A stretch of 24,369 nucleotides of DNA from the NCBI GenBank assembly GCA_910586555.1, contig CAJUJY010000054.1, positions 1 to 24,369 on the forward strand, in the 5' to 3' direction. The notes under the pieces are model-generated. The model saw nothing but the letters and a program-made list of their open reading frames with translations. It had not been told where the DNA came from and made no database searches. Source of the stretch: an uncultured Lachnospiraceae bacterium. GTDB lineage: Bacteria; Bacillota; Clostridia; Lachnospirales; Lachnospiraceae. A program made the position numbers and the translations under genes. Shown piece after piece: positions 7,069 to 14,321 of this stretch. How positions within the stretch are numbered: position 1 is the stretch's first letter; each line of letters starts with the position of its first letter.

Positions 7069-8262
7069 TTACTTTCCAGGCCTTGCCCTTTTTATTACTT
7101 CTATGCACATACGCCCGTTGTGGTATGGGCATTTCCAAGGTTCAACTATTGGTTTTTCATAAGGTGTGCCATCTGCATTAACAGACCAGTACCATTCTGA
7201 ACCTTCCCTTTTGTCAATAATATATGCCTTAATATATTCCCACAAATCTTTTGCTGCTTTATAGTATTTTTCACTTTCTGCGCTTTTTTTGGCATCAAGT
7301 TTTTCTGCCTCATTAATAAAACCTACAATGCTTTCTGCCTGTACCCACCATACCCTTGTGGTATCATTAGTACCATTTTCTGCTTCATTTAAAACAGAGC
7401 CGTTTACAAAAGCACGGTTATAAATATTTTTTGCAAGTGCATGTGTAACAGGTGCAAACATATCTATATATTCTTTATCACCAAGTACATTAAGCCCCCT
7501 GTCTAAAAGCCAGGCTGTTTCTATATCATGGCCATATGAATATAAATCAATAAGCGGTGTATACCTGCTGTCAAAAAATACTTCCTGCCTTCCAAGTTCT
7601 TCATTAAATACATGGTTTTTAAAGATATCAAGCATAAAACGCAGCCTTGCGGCAACATTTTCATCATGGCACACCCTGTAAAGCTCTGTATATGCTTCAA
7701 ATACATGAAGAAGGGTATTCATTGTCTTGTCTGCCATTACCCCGTTTTCAGAAAGCTTGTCATTGCCTGCCGGTTCAAATGTCCTAGTAAATGCTTCAAG
7801 GTAGCCATATTCATCAGTACATTTTTCTTCAATAAGGTTAAAAAGTTCTTTAGCTGTTTTTAAGGCTTCTTTGTCTTTTACCGCATCATAGTATGAAGAA
7901 AGCGCATATATTGCAAATGCCTGGTTATAAGTATGTTTTGTGCTGTCAAGTACATTCCCGTCATATGTAACTGACCAGTATACCCCGCCGTTCTCATAGT
8001 CCATGCAAAAATCCTTAAGAAATTTATATGCATGTTCTGCGGCACTTTTCAGATGCTCTTCCCCCAAAAGCATATATGCATTTGAAAAAAACCATAAAAT
8101 CCTGCTGTTCAGTATGCACCCTTTTTCATAATGTACATCTAATGCAAGGTCATATCCCATATAGCCATAATAACCGCCATATTCTTTATCTTTAAGCTTT
8201 TCCCAGAAAGGAATTAGCTTTTCTTTAAGGTGTTTTTCTATTTCATTTACAAATACATACAT
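7069..8262 (-). CDS. Cellobiose 2-epimerase (AGE superfamily)
   Basis: Cytoplasmic epimerase, 397 residues, interconverting the reducing-end glucose and mannose of beta-1,4 disaccharides (cellobiose, mannobiose, lactose) without a nucleotide cofactor. The (alpha/alpha)6-barrel family signatures are all present: GCILNSRILWFFSNAY (about 48-63), KHTYNQAFAIYALSSYY, ADKTMNTLLHVFEAYTELY, the histidine motif SYGHDIETAWLLDR, TRVWWVQAESIVGF, and the C-terminal CPYHNGRMC with a conserved histidine. The protein is closely similar in these segments to the Ruminococcus albus enzyme as I remember it. In this operon the likely job is mannobiose to Man-Glc, the substrate of the next enzyme. A GAGAGG site lies about 8 bases before ATG at 8262. 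Confidence 0.95.
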   Translation of the reverse strand: MYVFVNEIEKHLKEKLIPFWEKLKDKEYGGYYGYMGYDLALDVHYEKGCILNSRILWFFSNAYMLLGEEHLKSAAEHAYKFLKDFCMDYENGGVYWSVTYDGNVLDSTKHTYNQAFAIYALSSYYDAVKDKEALKTAKELFNLIEEKCTDEYGYLEAFTRTFEPAGNDKLSENGVMADKTMNTLLHVFEAYTELYRVCHDENVAARLRFMLDIFKNHVFNEELGRQEVFFDSRYTPLIDLYSYGHDIETAWLLDRGLNVLGDKEYIDMFAPVTHALAKNIYNRAFVNGSVLNEAENGTNDTTRVWWVQAESIVGFINEAEKLDAKKSAESEKYYKAAKDLWEYIKAYIIDKREGSEWYWSVNADGTPYEKPIVEPWKCPYHNGRMCIEVIKRARPGK

Positions 8263-8283
8263 AATTAAACCTCTCCAATAAAA

Positions 8284-9306
8284 TTACCTTTTTCCAATCT
8301 CTGTGTCATTTTCCCTTGTTACGCTGTTGTCCTTAATATAAGCTACTATATCCTCTACAGTAGTAAATGCAAGCCCTACATATGTATCAGCAGCACCATA
8401 ATATATTGCAATCCTGCCGCTTTCTGAATCATGTATTGTTGCACATGGGAAAGTTACATTTGGAACAAATCCACGTTCTTCATACCATTCTTCTGGTGTA
8501 AGAAGGAAGTTTTCACAGCGGTATTTAACAACTGAAGGCTGGTCTATATCAAGGATTGCACCACCAATACTGTATACATATCCGTTACATGTACCTGTTA
8601 CACCGTGGTAGAATAAAAGCCAGCCTTCTGTTGTTTCAATAGGTGCTGCACCTCCGCCAATCTTTAACATTTCCCACCATTCACTGCTCTTGCCCATTAC
8701 ATGGCGGTGCCTGCCCCAGTAAACCATATCAGGGCTTTCTGAAATAAATATATCACCAAATGGTGTATGCCCGCTGTCACTTGGACGGGAAAGCATCATA
8801 AATTTGCCATTAATTTTCCTTGGGAATAAAACTGCATTTCTATTAAATGGAAGGAACGGGTTTTCAATCCTTACAAACTTCTTAAAATCTGTTGTTTTAG
8901 CCATACCTATTGATGCGCCATAGAAATCCTGGCACCACATAATATAATATACGTCCTCAACCTTTACAAGACGCGGGTCATAGGCATATACTGGCATAAA
9001 AGGGTTACCATCTTCATCTTCAAACTGTATTTTTTCTTCGTCAAACTCCCAGTGGATTGCATCTTTGCTTCTTCCAAGATAAATAAATGGTATGCCATTA
9101 GTCTGTTCTGCACGGAAAACACCTATAAAACCATCTCCATATGGCATAACTGCACTGTTGAATATACGTGCAACTTCCTTAACAGGGTTTCTTCCAATAA
9201 CAGGGTTATCACTGTAACGCCATACAGGTGCGCCATTTATAACCGGTGGCTTATCCTGCCAAGGCATATTTTTAACTGCCTGCCCTATAATTTTAATATC
9301 ACTCAT
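8284..9306 (-). CDS. GH130 beta-1,4-mannooligosaccharide phosphorylase
   Basis: Cytoplasmic enzyme, 340 residues from the ATG at 9306, which has AGGTGG six bases upstream; the frame stays open to 9354 but that start lacks a site and would overlap less sensibly. GH130 features: GVFRAEQTNGIPFIYLGRSKD, the catalytic-acid segment AYDPRLVK (D110), PFNRNAVLFPRKINGKFMMLSRPSD, GGGAAPIETTEGWLLFYHGV and CATIHDSESGRIAIYYGAADT near the end. Compared with the other GH130 in this operon it is of the GH130_2 type, which removes mannose from the non-reducing end of mannooligosaccharides as mannose 1-phosphate. First enzyme gene of the operon, 67 bases after the permeases and 21 bases before the epimerase. 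Confidence 0.92.
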   Translation of the reverse strand: MSDIKIIGQAVKNMPWQDKPPVINGAPVWRYSDNPVIGRNPVKEVARIFNSAVMPYGDGFIGVFRAEQTNGIPFIYLGRSKDAIHWEFDEEKIQFEDEDGNPFMPVYAYDPRLVKVEDVYYIMWCQDFYGASIGMAKTTDFKKFVRIENPFLPFNRNAVLFPRKINGKFMMLSRPSDSGHTPFGDIFISESPDMVYWGRHRHVMGKSSEWWEMLKIGGGAAPIETTEGWLLFYHGVTGTCNGYVYSIGGAILDIDQPSVVKYRCENFLLTPEEWYEERGFVPNVTFPCATIHDSESGRIAIYYGAADTYVGLAFTTVEDIVAYIKDNSVTRENDTEIGKR

Positions 9307-9373
9307 TATTTCCACCTGTGGCACAATACAAAACGTATTGTTCCACCCTTTCATTTAATATATTTTTATAAAT

Positions 9374-10219
9374 TTAACCTTTAACTGCACCTGCTGCCAT
9401 ACCACTGTATACTTGCTTCTGGAATATTAAGAAGAATATAAGTATTGGTATAATTGTTATAAGCACGCCTGCACATATATAGTTATACTGGTTTCCATAA
9501 GGACCTGTAAAAGTATACAAAGCTGTAGAAATAGTTTTTAATTCCGGCTTTGTAAGGTACAGGTTTGATGAATAGTATTCGTTGTAAACACTTACCCCTT
9601 TTAATACAAGTGATGTAACAATCGCAGGTTTTAAAAGCGGGAATAAAATCTTAAAGAACACACCAAAGTATGTACACCCGTCCATAATAGCCGACTCATC
9701 AAGTGATACCGAAAGGTTTTCAAAGAACTGTAAGAATATATAAATTGATATAATATCAGTTCCCATAAGCACTATCATATATCCATAAAGATGGTTTATA
9801 AAGTTAAGTGAATACATAATCTGGTAAATTGTTACCTGCATTGCAATACCTGGCAGAAGTGATGCAAAAAGGAAAAGACTTTCTATTATGCCCCTGCCTG
9901 GGAATTTAAAACGGTTAAGCACGTATGCAAGCATTGAACCTGTAAATACTGAAACAACTAATACAACTACAAGTACAATTGCTGTATTTAAAAAGCACCT
10001 TAGCATATTTGCCCTTTCAATGGCAATCTGGAAGTTTTCAAAATTAAGAAAACTTGCTGGAAGGTCTAAAACTGATGTTGTTTCATATTCCTCATTTGTC
10101 TTAAATGCTGTAAATACACAGACAATTACAGGTATAACTGCAATTAGTGATGCCAGTATAAGGGATAAATATTTTAATATACTAAATATTACTGAACCTG
10201 CGTTTATTTTAGGTTTCAT
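9374..10219 (-). CDS. Carbohydrate ABC transporter permease (MalG/MsmG type)
   Basis: Inner-membrane permease of 281 residues with six hydrophobic helices. The cytoplasmic EAA loop that docks to the ATPase is visible at DESAIMDGCTYFGVFFKILFP (about 187-207), in the MalG-like form. The C-terminal GMAAGAVKG is typical of this subfamily. It begins two bases after the stop of the preceding permease gene, and its ribosome binding site (GGGAGGGG) lies inside the end of that gene, so the two are translationally linked. No ATP-binding subunit is encoded nearby, as is usual for Firmicute oligosaccharide importers that share a MsmX-like ATPase. Confidence 0.93.
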   Translation of the reverse strand: MKPKINAGSVIFSILKYLSLILASLIAVIPVIVCVFTAFKTNEEYETTSVLDLPASFLNFENFQIAIERANMLRCFLNTAIVLVVVLVVSVFTGSMLAYVLNRFKFPGRGIIESLFLFASLLPGIAMQVTIYQIMYSLNFINHLYGYMIVLMGTDIISIYIFLQFFENLSVSLDESAIMDGCTYFGVFFKILFPLLKPAIVTSLVLKGVSVYNEYYSSNLYLTKPELKTISTALYTFTGPYGNQYNYICAGVLITIIPILIFFLIFQKQVYSGMAAGAVKG

Positions 10220-10221
10220 AA

Positions 10222-11208
10222 TTATGCCCCTCCCTTCTTTGCTTCACGTTTCTTACGCCTTACTGCTGCCTTTGACTCATCTTCTGTACCATCATTAAAT
10301 GCATATTTAAAGAACAAATTCTGTGCGACTGTACATATTATTATAATTACAAGCAGGACTATAGCCATTGCACAGGCAAGACCGACTCTCTGGTTTTCAT
10401 GTGCAAGCCTGTTCATAATTACAAAGTATGTTCCTGTTCCCATATTACCATTTGTAATAACATATGGAGGTTCAAATGCACTTAATGAACCGCTTATTGA
10501 AAGTACAAGGTTAAGTACTATAATTGACTTAATGCTTGGCATTATAATATAGCGGAACTGGTGCCATTTATTAGCACCGTCAAGTGATGCTGCTTCATAC
10601 AGGTCAGTATCCACTGACATCATAGCACCAAGGAAAAGTACCATATTCTGTCCTGTATACCTCCATACAGAAGTTGCTACAAGTGAAAAGTTATTAATCT
10701 TCTGGTCTTGCAGCCATAACGGGATATTATCCGGGTTCATTCCAAACACCTGTAAAATTGTATCGAGTACATATCCCCTTGCATAGAAGAACTTAAATAT
10801 AAAACCTACTGCAATACCACAAACCAGATAAGGGAAAAACATTGCTGCCTTAAAAACAGACTCACCCTTTACCTTAAATACCATCATTGTTGCAAAAAAC
10901 AGTGCAAGTGCAAGCTGTACTACTGCACCGCCCATATAGTAAACACTTACAAACAGCGAACCAAATATATCTGAACGCTTAAATACATCAACATAATTTT
11001 TTAAACCTACAAAAGTCCTTGTTCCAATGTATTTCATATCATAAAAACTAAACTGTACCATCTTTGCAAATGGTATATATGTAAATACAAGCAGTAAAAG
11101 CAGCGGGACAAACATAAATGTTATGATTACAAGATATCTTTGTACTTTCCTGCTTCTAAACTTTTCAGCAAAGGTCTTCTGTCCGGCATTAGTTACAGAA
11201 CCACCCAT
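10222..11208 (-). CDS. Carbohydrate ABC transporter permease (MalF/MsmF type)
   Basis: Inner-membrane permease of 328 residues. A basic cytoplasmic N-terminus (KFRSRKVQRY) leads into six hydrophobic helices; the EAA loop YEAASLDGANKWHQFRYIIMP is close to consensus. I start it at 11208, where AGGAGG stands six bases upstream; the open frame to 11247 has no such site. It pairs with the MalG-type permease directly downstream to form the channel of the mannooligosaccharide importer. It ends in a lysine/arginine-rich tail (RRKKREAKKGGA). Confidence 0.93.
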   Translation of the reverse strand: MGGSVTNAGQKTFAEKFRSRKVQRYLVIITFMFVPLLLLLVFTYIPFAKMVQFSFYDMKYIGTRTFVGLKNYVDVFKRSDIFGSLFVSVYYMGGAVVQLALALFFATMMVFKVKGESVFKAAMFFPYLVCGIAVGFIFKFFYARGYVLDTILQVFGMNPDNIPLWLQDQKINNFSLVATSVWRYTGQNMVLFLGAMMSVDTDLYEAASLDGANKWHQFRYIIMPSIKSIIVLNLVLSISGSLSAFEPPYVITNGNMGTGTYFVIMNRLAHENQRVGLACAMAIVLLVIIIICTVAQNLFFKYAFNDGTEDESKAAVRRKKREAKKGGA

Positions 11209-11263
11209 AAATTTCCTCCTTCCAAAACAAAACTTACATGTCTGCATAATTTGTTAATACCCC

Positions 11264-11291
11264 TGGCACTATGCATTGCTGCATAATGCCA
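11264..11291 (-). promoter_or_regulatory. Intra-operon hairpin between binding protein and permease genes
   Basis: TGGCA-C-TATGCA (11264-11275), TTGC loop, TGCATA-A-TGCCA (11280-11291): 11 paired bases with a single C/A mismatch and no T-run. Stable hairpins at this point are typical of sugar-importer operons, where they protect the abundant binding-protein mRNA and lower permease expression. That role here is inferred. Confidence 0.7.
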
Positions 11292-11315
11292 TCAAAGGAT
11301 ATATTAAGCTGGTTT

Positions 11316-12686
11316 TTAGCCTGTAATTTCTACAGAATATGATTCCTGCGCACTTGTCCACTTCTTATTCCATTCTTCCATAAGTTCATCAAGTGTCTTT
11401 TTGCCATAAAGTGCTGCTTCAAGTACCTCTGTTACAGGATAGTCACCACTAAGTACTTCTGCTGTATTACGGATATCATCATATAAACTTTCTTCACCTT
11501 CTGCTGGTGCATTATCTGAAAGAAGTTCAACACCATCAAACTCTGAAAGTGAGTCAGGAAGGTCTTTACCTTTAAGTGCTGGTATGCTTCCTTCATCATC
11601 ATAAATAGTTGACTGTTCTATAAGCCATTTAATATATACCATAGCTGCAATCTGGTTATCAACGCTTGCTTTATTATTTACTGCAAATGCATACTGTCCG
11701 CCTGAAGATGCTGCCTGTTTGCCTTTTATAGTAATAGGGAATGGCATATATCCAATATCTTCTGGGTGTTCACCAGCATCTTTAAACTGGTTTACACACC
11801 ATGAGCCAAGTACCATTGTTGCAATTTCACCATCATTAATTCTTTTCTTAGATGACTCCCAGTCACTTGATGCCGGGTCTTATTCAACAAGTTTCTGCTT
11901 AACTGCTTCATATAATGTATAATATACAGCATATGGACCACTGTTTTCCTCATTCTTTGTAAATGGGTTTTTCTGGTGGAGAAGCTTATTATTCTTATAA
12001 TCAGGGTCCCCGTTTGAAGCAATTCCTACATAATCATTCCATGCACCCATTGTCCAGCCTGCGGAAAAGTTTGTATAAAGAGGGATTGCATCTGTTTTAT
12101 CACTTATAAGCTGCAAATCTTTAATAAACTCATCAGGTGTCTTTGGAAGTTCTGTAATGCCTGCTTCTTTCCATACTTTTTTATTATATGCAATTCCGCC
12201 AGCAGTTCCGCCGTTTGGTATACCATAAACCTTGCCATCATAAGTTTTTTCTGTAACATAGTTATAAATACCATTTAATACTGAATGGTCACCTAATGGG
12301 ATAAAGTAGTTACTGAACTCACTTTTTTCAACTGTATCAGGGATAAAGCAGATATCACCCCAGTCACCATTTGTAAGGCGGAGTGTTACAGACTGGGCAT
12401 AATCAGTTATACCCTCGTATGTAACCTTGATATCTGGGTAAATCTTCATAAATTCTTCAGCATATCCCTTATAAGTTGTATCTACAATATCTGTCCTGTC
12501 TGTAAGTATTGTGATACTAGCTTTAATGTCTTTGTAGTCCTCACCCACTTTAATCTGGTCAATAGTTGGCACTTCTTTGTCAGTTGAACCGCTGTTTGTG
12601 TCCTTGCCGCCATCAGAACCACACCCTGTCATAGTAAATACCATTGATGCAGCAAGTCCAAGACTAAGTAATTTTTTACTTTTCAT
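11316..12686 (-). pseudogene. Family 1 sugar-binding lipoprotein of the mannoside ABC importer, interrupted by an in-frame TAA
   Basis: Would be a 456-residue extracellular solute-binding protein. The start has a lipoprotein signal (MKSKKLLSLGL...TMTGC, Cys about 22). Family-1 features include ITILTDRTDIVDTTYKGYAEEFMKIYPDIKVTYEG and, in the second part, IATMVLGSWCVNQFKDAG and IGYMPFP. The frame is broken by a single TAA at 11880-11882 (codon 269): upstream it reads ...YEAVKQKLVE, downstream in the same frame DPASSDWESSKKRINDGEIATMVLGSW..., with no shift or loss. GAA, CAA or AAA would each restore it with one base change. The first ATG after the stop (11816) lacks a proper ribosome binding site. 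Either a recent nonsense mutation, a sequencing error, or (less likely) readthrough. The other 455 codons look under normal constraint. First gene of the operon, downstream of a good promoter. Confidence 0.9.
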
Positions 12687-12747
12687 AACTTTTCTTCCTT
12701 ATTTAATAAAATTTAAATATTTTTTAATGCTTTTTTAAGCTAATTTA

Positions 12748-12776
12748 ATTCTACAACATTAATTATAATTTTTCAA
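12748..12776 (-). promoter_or_regulatory. Promoter of the mannoside operon
   Basis: On the minus strand TTGAAA (complement of 12771-12776), 17 bases, TAGAAT (complement of 12748-12753). Predicted start near 12741 gives a leader of about 55 bases with AAGGAAG before the binding-protein ATG. A GCTT/AAGC inverted repeat (12729-12740) sits at the start point and may be part of an operator. Confidence 0.7.
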
Positions 12777-12955
12777 TAATTATTTTTTCTAATTACGCAT
12801 TTTTGTATAATATAATAATATCTGGGGTGTGTTTTTGTGAGTTTTTTACAAAACAAATGTTTGTACACCAGTTAATTTCCATCTAATTGTAAATTTACGT
12901 AGATTAAATATACTTAAAATTTGAAAACTAATTTTAAGTTACAAAGGTAAAAATA
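12777..12955. other. AT-rich non-coding stretch upstream of the operon promoter
   Basis: No reading frame of note on either strand. It contains an inverted repeat, ACAAA-TG-TTTGT (12853-12864), about 80 bases upstream of the -35 box, and a TATTAT/ATTATAC cluster near 12807-12822. It could bind an activator, but nothing matches a regulator I can name; the catabolite-repression (CRE) consensus is not obvious here. Confidence 0.35.
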
Positions 12956-12962
12956 CATAAAA

Positions 12963-12991
12963 AAGACAAGCCTTAAAACAAAGCTTGTCTT
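12963..12991 (-). terminator. Terminator of the lacI-type regulator gene
   Basis: AAGACAAGC (12963-12971) and GCTTGTCTT (12983-12991), 9 bp perfect, followed on the minus strand by TTTTTTATG. It ends the regulator transcript about 120 bases past its stop codon and separates it from the operon promoter, so regulator and operon are independent transcription units. Confidence 0.85.
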
Positions 12992-13026
12992 ATATAACAG
13001 AGGTTAAATAATAAATAAGAGTCAAT

Positions 13027-13110
13027 CGGATATTCGCAATCCGCATTGCCTGCAAGCAGGCATTGGCTACTTGCTCATAACCTCATTGCCGCTTTGCGGC
13101 AATGAGGTTA
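13027..13110 (-). repeat. Dispersed hairpin element, copy A
   Basis: Three consecutive inverted repeats: CGGAT/ATCCG (13027-13043), TGCCTGC-AA-GCAGGCA (13047-13062) and a 14-bp perfect stem (13078-13091 with 13097-13110, loop CTTTG) whose right arm includes the TAA stop of the regulator gene. Read on the minus strand it contains CCAATGCCTGCTTGCAG, GGATTGCG and ATATCCG, the same core found in copies B, C and D in this window. There is no T-run, so it is not itself a terminator. Confidence 0.8.
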
Positions 13111-14163
13111 AATAAATGGTATTTCATCACCTATCTTTTTTACGCTTCCTCTTTCTATAAACTTTCCTGGCAGCACAAACATTCCTGTTGTATAACTGGA
13201 ATTGTCCAGCTTATGGATCATTATATGCATTGTCCTTCTTGCCATTTCCTTCATATTTATTTCATATGTTGTAAGCCCTGTGCTCTCAAGGGTTTCTGAT
13301 ACATAGCTGTCCATCCTGTTTACATAGTTATCAAAACCTGCTACTGATATATCATCTGGCACATTATAGCCTGCTTCATTAAGCTTGCGCACAAGCACAT
13401 ATGCTGAAAGATCACAATTACAGAAAAATGCTGTTGGCATTTCCTCCGGAAGCTGGAATTTATTCTTTATATCAACCTGACCATATTCACGGTCACGGTC
13501 ATCAATAATCCAGTCTTCCCTAGGGTTTACCCCATGTTCCATAAGTGAACGCAGATATCCAAGGAAACGGTCATCAATGCTTGTTGTTGCAAGCCTTGTC
13601 CCCACAAACCCTATTTTTTTGTGTCCTTTCCTAAAAAGGTAATTTGTCATATGGTAGCCGCCCATCATATTGTTAGACACAACTGAATCACACGAATCCA
13701 CAGTTCCAGGTGTATCAAGGTACAAAAGGGGGATTTGTATATTCTTTGCAAGAAAACGTGAATATGCTGTTATAAATGCCCCTACAATAATAACACCATC
13801 CACTTTTTTTTCCTGGAGGATTTTAGGAAGCTCCCCTGTCCTTTCATCTTTGTGTAACACTACTTCAAGTATCATAAAACAGTCCCTTGCAATAGCCCTT
13901 TGTGACAGTTCCTGGTAAAGTTTCCAGTAAAAGCTTTCACCTTCATGGAGGTATCTTTCAGCAACGATAACTCCGATATTATACCCCCCTTTTTTCTCTT
14001 CCTCTTTCACTCTTTTTAAATATCCAAGTTCGCCAGCAACCTTTATAATTTTCTGCCTCATTTCCTCACTGACGCCTTTCTGACCTGACAGCGCTTTGGA
14101 AACTGTTACCGCACTTACATCAAGGCGTTCCCCTATATCTGCCAGCCTAACTGTTTTAGCCAT
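13108..14163 (-). CDS. LacI-family transcriptional regulator of the mannoside locus
   Basis: A 351-residue repressor. The N-terminal helix-turn-helix and hinge (residues 3-60) show RLADIGERLDVSAVTVSKAL followed by SGQKGVSEEMRQKI, the LacI signature. Residues about 65-350 form the periplasmic-binding-protein-like effector domain (YNIGVIVAERY, VDGVIIVGAF, DSVVSNNMMGGYHMTNYL, ISVAGFDNY). I start it at ATG 14163, with GAGGTG four to five bases upstream. It lies directly upstream of the transporter-enzyme operon in the same direction but has its own promoter and terminator, so it is probably a local repressor responding to a mannoside or a product of it. The effector is inferred from context only. 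Confidence 0.92.
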   Translation of the reverse strand: MAKTVRLADIGERLDVSAVTVSKALSGQKGVSEEMRQKIIKVAGELGYLKRVKEEEKKGGYNIGVIVAERYLHEGESFYWKLYQELSQRAIARDCFMILEVVLHKDERTGELPKILQEKKVDGVIIVGAFITAYSRFLAKNIQIPLLYLDTPGTVDSCDSVVSNNMMGGYHMTNYLFRKGHKKIGFVGTRLATTSIDDRFLGYLRSLMEHGVNPREDWIIDDRDREYGQVDIKNKFQLPEEMPTAFFCNCDLSAYVLVRKLNEAGYNVPDDISVAGFDNYVNRMDSYVSETLESTGLTTYEINMKEMARRTMHIMIHKLDNSSYTTGMFVLPGKFIERGSVKKIGDEIPFI

Positions 14164-14188
14164 ATCGCACCTCTTTCTTATTCCCACC

Positions 14189-14203
14189 ACCGGTTGCAAC
14201 GGT
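14189..14203. promoter_or_regulatory. LacI-type operator candidate, downstream of the regulator promoter
   Basis: ACCGGTTGCAACGGT: outer arms ACCG/CGGT with 7 bases between, and an inner perfect palindrome GTTGCAAC (14193-14200). Half-sites of the TTGCAACC kind are typical of LacI-family operators. It sits about 16-30 bases after the predicted start point and 26 bases before the ATG, a roadblock position that suggests autoregulation. Confidence 0.6.
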
Positions 14204-14226
14204 AAATGTAAAATATGTATAGACTT

Positions 14227-14255
14227 ATTTTATTTCCAGCATACGCATTTGTCAA
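14227..14255 (-). promoter_or_regulatory. Promoter of the LacI-family regulator
   Basis: On the minus strand TTGACA (complement of 14250-14255), exactly 17 bases, TAAAAT (complement of 14227-14232). The operator candidate lies just downstream. Confidence 0.8.
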
Positions 14256-14321
14256 GCCACGCTAAGCCATAAGCACGTTTTTGTATAAATACAGTATAAC
14301 AGGGAACTATGTTCCAGCCTT

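Noticed and set aside
7028..7138. 36-residue N-terminal extension of the mannosylglucose phosphorylase
   Set aside because: It would overlap the epimerase gene, is not family-like, and the internal ATG at 7027 has a ribosome binding site and gives the usual length.
11316..11816. Separate 166-residue gene starting at the ATG at 11816
   Set aside because: It is in the same frame as the upstream part of the binding protein, has no good ribosome binding site, and its content is the second half of the same family-1 binding protein. Treated as one interrupted gene.
14301..14313. GGAAC/GTTCC hairpin after the chemoreceptor gene as its terminator
   Set aside because: Five base pairs with a 3-base loop and no T-run; too weak to call.
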